Made by a program: the position numbers and the translations under genes. This document shows, one piece after another, positions 12,900 through 24,200 of a stretch of DNA of 64,000 nucleotides. Origin of the DNA: Diadema setosum (Eukaryota > Echinodermata > Echinoidea > Diadematoida > Diadematidae); NCBI RefSeq assembly GCF_964275005.1, contig NC_092706.1, forward strand, positions 28,572,781 through 28,636,780, read 5' to 3'. The notes beneath the pieces were generated by a model. The model worked only from the letters and a program-made list of their open reading frames with translations. It had not been told where the DNA came from and did no database searches. The first letter of the stretch is position 1. Each line of letters opens with the position of its first letter.

Positions 12900-15030
12900 A
12901 TATCTGTAATAGCAGACCAAAGAAAAAGAAACAAACAAACAGCACAACGCAGTGTAATCTTCTCTTGCCAAATCCTTTATTGTGATGCTTACTGTAGCCT
13001 ACTGGCAATAAACTTGAAACAAAAAAGACTTGACGGGATTTGCAAACAGCTCTTTCCTTGTTCCTCTTTTTTTTTTTATTCATTTTCCTTGCTTAATCTC
13101 TTGCCAGTAAAGGAGCTTTACCACACATAAACTCTTTACATGCCACATTTGAGTGCTTATGTCATTAGGTACATACATACTCATATTTAAATAATTGTGC
13201 ATTTAACAAACTTAAAGGGAGTGTTTCACACTCATTGAGGCATATTGAAAGAGGAGTGTGTTATAAGCCTATGTACTTGGTGTTTTCTGTTTAGAGTGCA
13301 CTGCACCAATATCAGGATGGAACACTGTATTTGGGACAAATTGAAACCTTTTTTTCGGAGGGGGGGGGGAGCAGTGTATAAATTTCTCATGCATGTGCAA
13401 AAGAAGACATACAGAGGGGTTCTTTCTTATGTGGTGCAAACAAAGGGTAATGCAATGCTGCTTATTTTCTGAGAGAAAACCAAGATCTTAAAGTCGAGTT
13501 ACTCTTAATGCACAGTAAAAACTGTCAATCTAAAAAAAAAAAAAAAATCAGTGAAAATTTGATCAAAATCAGACCATGAATAAGTTACATTTTTTTCAAA
13601 ACAGAGGACAGCGATCAGTTTTTGACAATTTGTCAACAATTTTCCTCTACAATTGTAATGTTTTCTTTACAAAATTTGTTTTTTCAACTCTCCATGTGAT
13701 TTAAATTTTCTCTGAAACCAGTCCTGATGAAAAAATGTCCTTACAACAACATACAGAGGTGGAGCCTCAAAACAAATGAATTAGAAGAAAGTCAAACTGT
13801 AAGGAACTGAAATAAAGTTTTGAGCACAAAACGAATGATGCATTTTCCACATCTTGTCATAAATTTAGTTACTGCCCTCTGTGAGCACTATATTTGACCT
13901 CCTCCCACAAAAAAGAAAATTTCTTACCGGTAGCCATTTTCAGTAAATTTCAACTATCATTCTTTCCTTCAATAGTTTGCCACCTAAGTAACTCGAAATG
14001 AGAGATAAGTTTTCAAGATGCTACACAATAAGCTAGTTTGAAATATAATATCTAATTTGATGGACTACATGTCACTCCTAGGTCTAGCATTTCTGCTCAT
14101 ATGTCCATATGTATGAAATTCTATTTCTACAAGAACACACAAGCGGATTCATGGACAGAAATTTTCATCTCTATTGAATATAAAGGTATACTGTACTCAT
14201 TTACCATAACAGGGATGTCTACATAAAAACAAACTGAAACTTTAAGAAAATATCCTTGTAGGTAACATATAAAATGATTTTCAATCAACTTATGCGTTTG
14301 CATTAAAGATGAATAAAAGGTGTATTCACTTCAAAGGGTGGGTTCATGCAATTCAAAACGAACCAAAACATACCAAACCGTACTGTGCCAGATTTTGAGT
14401 GTTTGAAAGCCTACCTCATGAGTTATTTTTAGAGGGGGGCATGCATTTTGTAGCAACATTTAAACTGCTTACAGATGTCCCAAACAAAGAGAATGAACTC
14501 TTTGCATTACGACGTATGTGCATGATGCACACATTCTTCACATGCAAACATTTGGTATCCTCTTGGTACCCTTTTGGAGCACATTGGGAAGTGGTCCTCT
14601 TTTGGCTCGGTTCAGTTCGGTACGGTACACTTTAGGAGCGTTCGAGCGCTCCTCTGGCACAGGTTCACTATGGTTCGTTCCACTTTAGCAGCGCGCTTGA
14701 ACACACCCAAAGGCTTCCTTTGTTCACATATAAAAGTCAGGAAGATTCCAAAGAATATTTGTGCGGTACATGCAGCTCACTAAGTGAGAATAATTCACAA
14801 ATTTTGGAGGCTGGGAAGCCATCATTTTCTCTAGCAGGGCATACAGTCTAACCTCGATTATCCGGCCATATCTTATGTGGACATGTCTATTATTCCAATG
14901 TGTTCACACAGTGAAGACATAAAAACAACAACAACATACAAAGAGATTTCAAAGTCAATTCGAACTCCTACTAAACTCATGTGATTAACCTACAATATTC
15001 CCCAGCAGAAATGCATTACAAATCCAAAAA
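12900..15030. other. Intergenic, no gene seen
   Basis: AT-rich sequence with mononucleotide runs. A Tigger-like end, CAGTCTAACCTCGATTATCC, occurs at 14846. No coding or RNA gene that I can support. Confidence 0.5.
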
Positions 15031-15039
15031 CAAAAAAAA

Positions 15040-16690
15040 AACTAGAAATGTCGCTTTGGCGACTGATGCCTCCGCCATAATGCATGATTCTCCCAATGGG
15101 TGTATACTACAATGTCTTCACAATGTGTGATGACAGTTTCACATAACTGGCAAAATATCGAAATAACAGGTTTGTCAGAAATATCTTGAATGTTCACTTT
15201 CCACGAACTGAGTTTGCTATAATTGTCTATTACAGAGTGCAGGTACACATATTTGGGGAATTGAAAATGTTTACTTGACTTCTGACCGACCTTATTATAA
15301 GTTTATGCATTGAGTATAATTTTCCAAGGTATGAAGAAAGAGTGTAATTACAGTAAAAAATATATCTTTTTTTCTTTGCATTTAAACCTGACCTTTGACC
15401 CTTAACCTTTGACCTTTGACCTTCTGGCTGGAAATTTCCAAGAGAATCTCCATTAAGTAATACATGTACATATATTCAATTTTAAAACTAATACCGGTAA
15501 TGCAATCATTGCATATACTAGTATATGAGGGAAATAGTAACATTTTGAGAAGTTGACCTTGACCTTTGACCCCCCTGACTATTGACCCATGACCCCTAAA
15601 TTCCCTAGATAATCCCTGCCAGTCAGTACATGCATATGTACCAAGTTCCATGAAGATACTATATGAACCATTTGCGAGAAAAGTGATATTGCAACATTTT
15701 CACCTAACCTTTGACCTTTTGAGCTTTGACCTTATGACATGAAACTCTCTCTGGAGAATCTTTACGCAGTAGTACATGTCTACACTAAGTTTCAAGAAAA
15801 TAACTGCGGGCATTGCATAGATATGGGGGAAATAGCAACATTTTTAGCATTTGACCTTGACCTTTTGACCTTTGACCTCTTGCCAATATCACTAAAATCT
15901 ACTGAACTAATTGTCCCATCATACATCATCCTTGGACCAAGTTTGGTGAAAGCTGCTTCATCCAGTTTTGAGTTATCACGTAAAAAGATAAATTTTAGGA
16001 TTTGACCTTGATCTTTGACCTTTGACCTCTGTCCAATTTCAATGAAAAACTAATCAAGTAATTGTCCCATCATACATCATACTCCAACAAAGTTTGGTGA
16101 AATTTGCTCCATCCAGTCTTGAGTTATCGCGTAAACGGATACAATTTCATGATTTGACCTTGATCTTTGACCTTTGACCTCTGTCCAATTTCAATGAAAA
16201 ACTAATCAAGTAATTGTCCCATCATACATCATCCTCCAACAAAGTTTGGTGAAATTTGCTCCATCCAGTCTTGAGTTATCGCGTAAACGGATACAATTTC
16301 ATGATTTGACCTTGATCTTTGACCTTTGACCTCTGTCCAATTTCAATGAAAAACTAATCAAGTAATTGTCCCATCATACATCATCCTCCAACAAAGTTTG
16401 GTGAAATTTGCTCCATCCAGTCTTGAGTTATCGCGTAAACGGATACAATTTCATGATTTGACCTTGACCTTTGACCTTTGACCTTTAACCGATTTCACCC
16501 AAAATCTTATCAAATCATTGCCCCATCATACGTCATACTTGGACCAAGTTTGGTAAAATTCCAGTAAATATTACTCAAGTTATCGCGTAAACGAAAGCGG
16601 ACGGATGTACGTACGGACGTACGGACGGACGGACGGACGGACAACCCGAAAACATAATGCCTCCGGCACCACTTCGTGGCGGAGGCATAA
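15040..16690. mobile_element. Dispersed repeat rich in TGACCTTTGACCT, with GGCGGAGGCAT ends
   Basis: The left end has GGCGACTGATGCCTCCGCC and the right end a hairpin of GCCTCCGGCACCACTTCGTG followed by GCGGAGGCATAA. In between, TTGACC units recur throughout, and 16001-16600 holds 152-bp tandem units. Next to the right end is an ACGGACGGACGG run. No coding sequence. Confidence 0.7.
15849..16600. repeat. 152-bp tandem repeat array
   Basis: Units start at 16001, 16153, 16305 and 16457, exactly 152 bp apart, with a diverged unit from about 15849. The middle units are almost identical, so expansion was recent. Each unit begins with TTTGACCTTGATCTTTGACC. Confidence 0.9.
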
Positions 16691-17239
16691 AAATGTTTCA
16701 AATTTCCGAATTAAAACGGACTATAATTTTAAGTAGGCCAGCATAGGTTACAACACAGTTGTGGTGTACGCTACTTATCTAGCTACATCACTGGGTCTGC
16801 AGCTGTGTACATTAAAAAAAAAATTGTCTCTTCCATATCCAGCTAAATCCCCTATCTGGACGAGCACAAGTCCCCATGTGGCCGGGTAAAAGAGGTCGGA
16901 CTGTAAAAAAAAATTCAGATTTTCTGGCAGCCTCCTGCAGAATACGGGAGGCTGGGCAGCCCTGCACTTCCAGGTTTGCTGAGTGCCAGGACATGACACA
17001 AAACCGGGCACGATCAATTACTATCGCTCTTCGAAGCCGAGAAAACAAGGTCAAAGAACTAAATTTCAAGGAATCACATCACCCAGTCAGTACATGCACA
17101 CTACGTTGCGTTTACGCTTTGTGACACCGATACACGCATTTTTTTATCAAATACTTTCACAACTCAATTATCTATTCGACGCTAAGTTATGGAAAGACTT
17201 ACAATTCCACATACATGTTTCTCATGTACACTCATGACA

Positions 17240-19300
17240 TACATTTATTGCTTTAGTGACAGCATGGTACTCATAGAAAGCTTAATATGTTTTGTTTCAA
17301 ACTATTCATGAAACAATGAATTAGATAATCATTTGTAAAAAAAAACTTATCACAATAAAACTTTCAAGAAATATCAACTATGTCAACTGACTATGAAAAG
17401 GTTTGTAGAACGTGAACATTTCAGAAGCTTGTCAGGACAATTAAGGTTTATTGTAATGCTTCTTTACATTGTGGTTAATACAAAACAATAATTTAGCACA
17501 TTTAATCATTAAAATAAAGATATTTAATTTATCTATGATGTAACTTATAACAATAACTTTAACCTCCTCTCTGACAATGATCAGGATTTCCTGCATGTCT
17601 GTGAGAAACGGGGGATAAAAAGATGGAACAAAGAGGAAAATTAGAAAGGAATGAAGTGACAGATGGAAAGAAAGAGAAAATGAAATGTGAAAAAGAGAGA
17701 TTAGTCACAGTTCAAATAAAGATGAAAATAATTTACAGAGGTTAATACTGTATACCTAAACATATGCACATATGGACACACAAAACTTATATAATATCAT
17801 GTTTTGCTTTGTTTTGTTATGTTTTGTATTGTTTTGTTCTTGTTTGCTTGTTTACTTTGCACTTGCCTTTCCGATGAACATTTATATGACACTGTAGGCA
17901 TCACCTTGTGAAACTTTTGGTGATCTTCCTCAAGTACTGAAAATACAATTAGCGTATTGTGGACTACACCATATGGGACCGACAACACAAAATATAGGAA
18001 CTAAGTGAACTTGCAAATAGAAGGTTAAGAGATTGTTGTTTCTTGTTGTTGTTGTTTTTTGTTTTTGTTTTTGTTTTTTGAGCAGGGTGAGCATTCCAAA
18101 CTTCATGGAGGACATTCATGCATCCTTCATTGTTAGCATGATGAGTCCCTTACCACCCATATGATTGATCTCTTCCTACACATTAATGTAAATACGCATT
18201 CACAAGTGATATCTCTTCATGGTGACAATCCAGTAGTAATCATTTCAGTATAACTGGTAAATCTTCTCAGATCATCATCTTTTTATTCAGTGAAAAACAT
18301 CGTCTTTTATTCAGTACATGGAAATTTCCCTTCCGCCTACAAAACATCACTGAATCACTGAGCCTCATAATCTCTAATTGTTTGCCTTAAGGTATGTTAC
18401 TGTTTTCATTGTTCAGCGATGAGAAGAATGCAAAGTCAGATAGCAAGACAATAGTGACAAGAAAGTTCCACACAGTGTTTGTTAGATGAAGAATACAAGA
18501 TGATGGTCAGGAGTTGGTTATCCTCAAGGACCACACACAGTATACCTCGTATAAGTCAACATCGCATTCAATTCAAAAATAGCGCAAGTTGACCAAAATG
18601 ACAACGTCCTGAAGTTTTCTTTTGCATAAGTCGCCAGATTATCCCTGGTCCTTTGCATGTTGACTTGCACGAGGTTTACTGTATTTTTTTCTCACACACA
18701 CAGAACAGGCATAGGCCATACTAGGGAAATGAAGTATGAGCAGAATGGGTAGAAATTCAGGGATATACAAGGAATGGTTCAAAATCATTGATATGGGGCT
18801 TTGTTTTGAGGGGATGCACTTCCATGGTACTGTTTTACCATAGTGCTCCTAGTAAGTTTGAAGACATATGCCATTGAAACTATCCTCAGTTTTCTATTCT
18901 TGATATTTTTCTCTCTAATCGTTATTTCTAGCATCATACATTTAACTTCTTGACCATCATATCAGTAAAATTGCCCATCAAATCAGTCATGCGGGGATGG
19001 GTTCGTCAATCCAAAGGGGCATTCATATCAACCCCTCCTGTCTATTGTTCGCTGATTGGCACACGCACTAGAGTGCTCTATTTGCTGATTAGCACACATC
19101 TTGAAACTTATTGCCAATTAGTAGAGATTACCTAATCCCCTTAACCCCTTTCTTTTCACCATGGCCTTCCTGTTGGATTAAGGCACGTTGCTACACCTGA
19201 GAGCTTGCTAACTTTACAGCTGGGTCAAGTTTGGAGGGATCACTAATAGGCAGATGAAAAGGCTTGTCAAAATGGGCAAGGTGTCTGGTCGCAGACAGAG
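17240..19300 (-). other. CASC3 3' flank, probable 3' UTR
   Basis: No further coding is visible downstream of the CASC3 stop. Minus-strand AATAAA signals occur near 17247 and 17455 and could end the transcript. A small inverted-repeat element sits at 18538-18681. The extent of the UTR is inference. Confidence 0.4.
18538..18681. mobile_element. Small pogo/Tigger-like MITE
   Basis: CAGTATACCTCGTATAAGTC at the left and, reversed, CAGTAAACCTCGTGCAAGTC at the right. CAGT(N)2ACCTCG ends are typical of Tigger/pogo derivatives. It lies in the probable CASC3 3' UTR. Confidence 0.7.
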
Positions 19301-19597
19301 TTAATCTCTGTGGCTTACCTCTGGAGGAGGCGGTTCTATAGGTAGAGGGTTCGCCTGCCTTTTTAGAGGAAGTTGCCGTTTGATGTTTTGTTGCAGCTCT
19401 GGCGAGTAGTAGGTGATACCTCCTACCTCCTGAGATCCTGGATGCCGATTGCCTTGCATGTTGCCGTCGTCGGGCGGGGCCTGCTGTCGTTGGGGTGGAG
19501 GCGGCTGGTGGGATGGTGGTGGTTGTTGCGGGGGCGGCTGGCCCGACGGCTGTGGGTGTGGTGGACCCTGCTGGGGAGGGGGGCGTGACGCACCGTG
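19301..19597 (-). CDS. CASC3: CASC3 exon 12, C-terminus
   Basis: Acceptor CTCCCCCTCGTCAG, phase 0. A Pro/Gln-rich run leads to VGGITYYSPELQQ and PIEPPPPE; human ends with GGVTYYNPAQQQ, PPPPEVVSRGSS. Read straight on, the frame gives VSHRD and a TAA at 19301-19303. However GAG|GTAAGC at 19319 is also a good donor, so the last few residues may come from an unseen further exon; then this exon ends at 19319. Confidence 0.85.
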   Translation of the reverse strand, partial: HGASRPPPQQGPPHPQPSGQPPPQQPPPSHQPPPPQRQQAPPDDGNMQGNRHPGSQEVGGITYYSPELQQNIKRQLPLKRQANPLPIEPPPPEVSHRD

Positions 19598-21127
19598 CTG
19601 ACGAGGGGGAGGAACAGATTGCTAGTTTAGGAAGGAATAATTTCAGGGAAATAACGGAGGTCAGAAAGTAACAGCCACATGTTCCTGGTACAATCGTGCA
19701 TTTAAAAATTATATTTGTGACACACATTCCTATCAGTTGGCTTCTGTGTTGACAGATATGAAGCTTCAATCAATCTAGTTATCCAAAGTTTATCAGCTAA
19801 TACAATCTTCACTATTCAACAATTGTGTGTTTGACATTCTGAAGCATAGCTTAAGTATAATAACTTATTTACAGACTACTGATACTTTTCATTGAATTCC
19901 TTTAACTCACACGACTGCATTTCACAACTGGCTCTACGTGCCTCACAATCATTGTATGTGAATACATTTTATGGCTTCAATTTTATGCATAACTCCTGAT
20001 ATGCTGACACAAATAATCCCCTCGATGCACCTTCAAATTATAACTTTGACAGCTATTAGCCCAATCCAGATACATTGTATATGGTAATTGGTATCTCAGA
20101 ACAAGTTTATTATTATTATACCTGTTATAAAAATATATAGTATACCTTACAACAGAAAATACTTTCACTTCGAGATTTCCACCAACATCATTTCATTTGG
20201 GCTTGTTCATTTTTTTTTTTAGGTACAGCCTGTGAATTATGCTGTGCTAATTTATAACAGCTGTAAAACAAACTAATCATGTAAGTCATGGCTGAGTGAC
20301 ACCTTAAGACAAAACCTCTCTACAAGGTGTGCACAGTTTTTTAGCGACATGACCTCCAAGCACAAAGTTCATAATGATTATAACAGATCAGTTTTGAGAC
20401 TTGTCGATCAGCAGGTTAAAGGCATAATTTACCATTTGGAGATGAAACAAAACTCAAGCATTAGTGCTTCAAAATAGTTCTGAAATGTGATTTAGGGATA
20501 GAAACGGCCAATGTAAAAATTTGAACCAGTATAATCGATGTTAAGCATTGTTATATATACAAAATATGAACAATAGTTATAATAAAAATGTTTCCAGACT
20601 AAACCGTCTACAGTTACGGTTTAATGAGAAAAATACTGATATCTCCTTATACTTTAGGCTTTATTGCAAAAATTTTATATGGTAGGATGTTTTGTGATAC
20701 AACAGACCTACACATATGCATCAAATGTGATATCTTGAACATTTTTTTAAATCACTGCTCCCAAAGGTAAACAGGACCTTTAAGATGTTGGGATGTGCAA
20801 AACGAGGTAAGGAATATGAAACGCCAAACTTGCCAAAAACCAAATGCCACTTGGCGTCACTTACCGGAGGTGGGACTGCATAGTGCTGCATGGGTACCTG
20901 GGAGCCAACCATGGGGTAGTGGGGCCCCATAAACATGACCGGCCCGCCCATGAACTGAGGGGGTGGGAGCTGGTTAGGGGGAGGGGGCTGGATCATCTGA
21001 GGGGGAGGGTGGTTGGGGGTGTGGAAGAATGCAGCACTTGGTAGGTGTCCTGGTGCTGGTGGCCGCATACCTAACAAGGAAAAATACAAAAATATTAAGT
21101 GAATATAAAATAGAATTAAATAGATAC

Positions 21128-21222
<95 letters not shown>

Positions 21223-24200
21223 CTGTATACGCCATATATAAAATAGCGAGTCTAAACTTTCGCTATCGGGACTTCCCGACAATCTCGCGAGTGGTTAAAT
21301 TCGGAATCGTGGAGTACTGCACTGAACAAAGAAATGTATATGTGTGCGTATACATTAATATCAGATTATTTTCGCGTGTCTTCAATTTCGCAAATAGCAC
21401 CTGACTCGCAAAATTCACGAAAATAAAAACCTCGCGAAATATTCGGCGTATACAGTAGATAGATAGATAGATAGATAGATAGAGAGATAGATAGATAGAT
21501 AGATAAACAGATAGACAGAGAGAGAGAAAAAGAGAATCAATTTAAGCCCCTCTTTGAACAAGTTCCCATTCACATTAACAAGGACTGCAATTGATTTAAT
21601 GCCTTCAAGATACAGTTGTATTGAAATTTCTCACACTTTAAAGGAAATTCCACCCTGAAAATTAGTTCGTGTGAATAGAAGCAGAAAAAGAAGAGGAACA
21701 GGCCAGTGAAAGTTTGAGCAAATTCCGTTTTGCCACTATATTGACTTGAATGGACACACTGTAAAACGAGGAAAGTTCCCGTGCATTTTGATATCGCGAA
21801 TTTCGCAAGAGCCAAGATTCGCGGAATTAAAATGCATGTGAAAGTTCTTGTCTACACTATATGCATTGAATGTTAGAAGCAACTCGCAAATATTTCATGA
21901 AAAGAAAAAGGCTGTCGGCTCCAATTCGCGAAAATTTCATGCCGCGAATATATATTATCTTACAGTAGTCTTTTCTCCAGACCCCAATGAAAGATGCTGC
22001 AACTCACCAGGGTGTACTTCATGTTGGATGATGACGTCCTGTGAAGGTGGAGGATGGGGCGGCGGTGCCATCCTCTGCTGGGCCTCGGGGCTGCCGGCCA
22101 TCCCGTGGGCCTCCCCTCCCCTCACCGGCGTGGGGTGGTGCACGTGGTGAGGGGGTGAGGTCATTGGTGGTTGGAGGGGTGGAGTTTGGGAGGTGTAGTC
22201 CCCCTGCCCCTGGTTTGGCTGGTATCCATGTCCTGCAAACATACATAAGGGTCAAGCACATGTTCTAAGGGGCTGATAGTGAGAACGTTTATTTCTCTGT
22301 TTTATTTATTCATCATCCATTTGCTTGTAAACATGTCTTCCTCTTTTCCTTTTCTCACACGGCAGAGGGCAGTTCAAAAAATGGCAGTTCGAGTTCAACA
22401 ATGAATATTTTGCCTTCAATAAATACACAAATGAAAGGTAATCAATCAAAAACAAACCAAAATTAATGAATCCGCACCAAAAAATATAGCTGGTTTACAA
22501 CCCATGGACTGCCTGTATTTAAGATTATACTTGCAATCAAATATCAATTTTGTTGTATACATTACATAAACATACGTACAATACAACCATTTTTTAATAC
22601 TCCTCTTCATCACTGTAAATATTGTCAGACAATCCAGAACAGAATGTGAGAATAGCTTGTTTGAATTTTTCTTTCTTCTTTTTAATGCAAAGCAAAGTAA
22701 ACATAGGATAAGCACACTCTTTATCTAATAGTGGTTGCTCCAAAACACTTGTTGTTCGACTGTCAACAACAACAACAACAAAAAGGCATCTTGCTTTCTC
22801 AAGTTTGGCCATCAAGACACAGGTCCTGGTGCAATGAGGCCCCATGTGGAAGGCAGGCTCCCCTGTTCTTACCTCTGGGTGGCTGGCTCTGGTTCTGAAC
22901 GTTGGTGTGGGGACCTTCTGGGGCACCCCTCTGCCTCTGGGAGGAGTACCTCTTAGGCCTTCCCCGCTGTGACAGAAATAAGAGAACCACAATCAATGAC
23001 TTGAAGGGACATTCCAGACGATTTTCATAATTTCACATCATGTAGTACATAAATCGAGAGCTCCATGTGACATAGATTTGTGGAATTTATTGTGGTCCTT
23101 GAGCAGAGAAACCACTAAACTGAAAATCTTAAACAAACTACACAGAACCGTGTTGATGACATCAGAGCCTCATATATTTCAGAAATGTAGCAGTGTAATT
23201 CCATTACAATTCCACTTACTCAACAAGTTCACCTGTGAATAATCTGTGCATGCCTTCTTCTTTTGTTCTGCTTCCTTGAGCTCCAACTCCTGCATTGTTA
23301 TGGTGAGGCTGCCATGTCATCATCCTTGTTCATTGCAATTTGTTATAAATTTTGAAAACATTCCCATTCCTCATCCCAATCACTATAAATTCTGAAACTC
23401 TGTACTCAGTTTAACTAATTCATAGTTATTCAAATGTAAAAGTCTGAAAATAATCAGGAGGTCCTTTAACCATTTTCTATACAAATAAGTCCAATGACCA
23501 CAGATTTCTCAAACATATCACTGGACAGGAAAGAAATGCAGCACACAGGTCATCAATCAAGGTAACTGAGTTGACAGGTGTAAAAAATCAGGAGCTGTCT
23601 CAACTGTTCCCGTTTGGACATGTTGATACTATAGACAATTCTTTTGAGGGTGGAAAAGGGCTAGCACAGGCCTAAATTGTAATATCTCCTGCAGGGGTTG
23701 TCTTGATTTTACTGTACACCAATGGACAACATTTTTTCTTCATTTTGTCAAGGACTGTAACATTCAACAGACACAAATTCTTTGGATACGCAGGCTATTG
23801 CATTTAAAAAGAAAAAATCAAATGGTCCTGAGAATTCCACAGTGTGCTTTGAACCCACTTTCCCACAATAAAGAGAACTTGATGCAGGCCAAGTAAAGTG
23901 AATGAGCACTCGCCTGTTAAAATATGTGACCTTTGCCTAAATGCTTGTTTGGTGTGTAAGTGGGTGGAATATCTTTTTGTTTTTAGTCATTGCCCTCTTC
24001 AAGATGTGCTTAATTCATATGCACCGAGATGCAAACAATGTTAAACATTATGATGACAGTCAGCCATTTATTGTTCTCCCCCCACAAATTTCCCACTTAT
24101 AAAATTTACTCCATTCTCACAGCGATGGAAACAGACGATACAAAAAAAATACAATTGATGTAATCCCATGAAATACATTGTCCGTCAAAATGCCTTGGAT

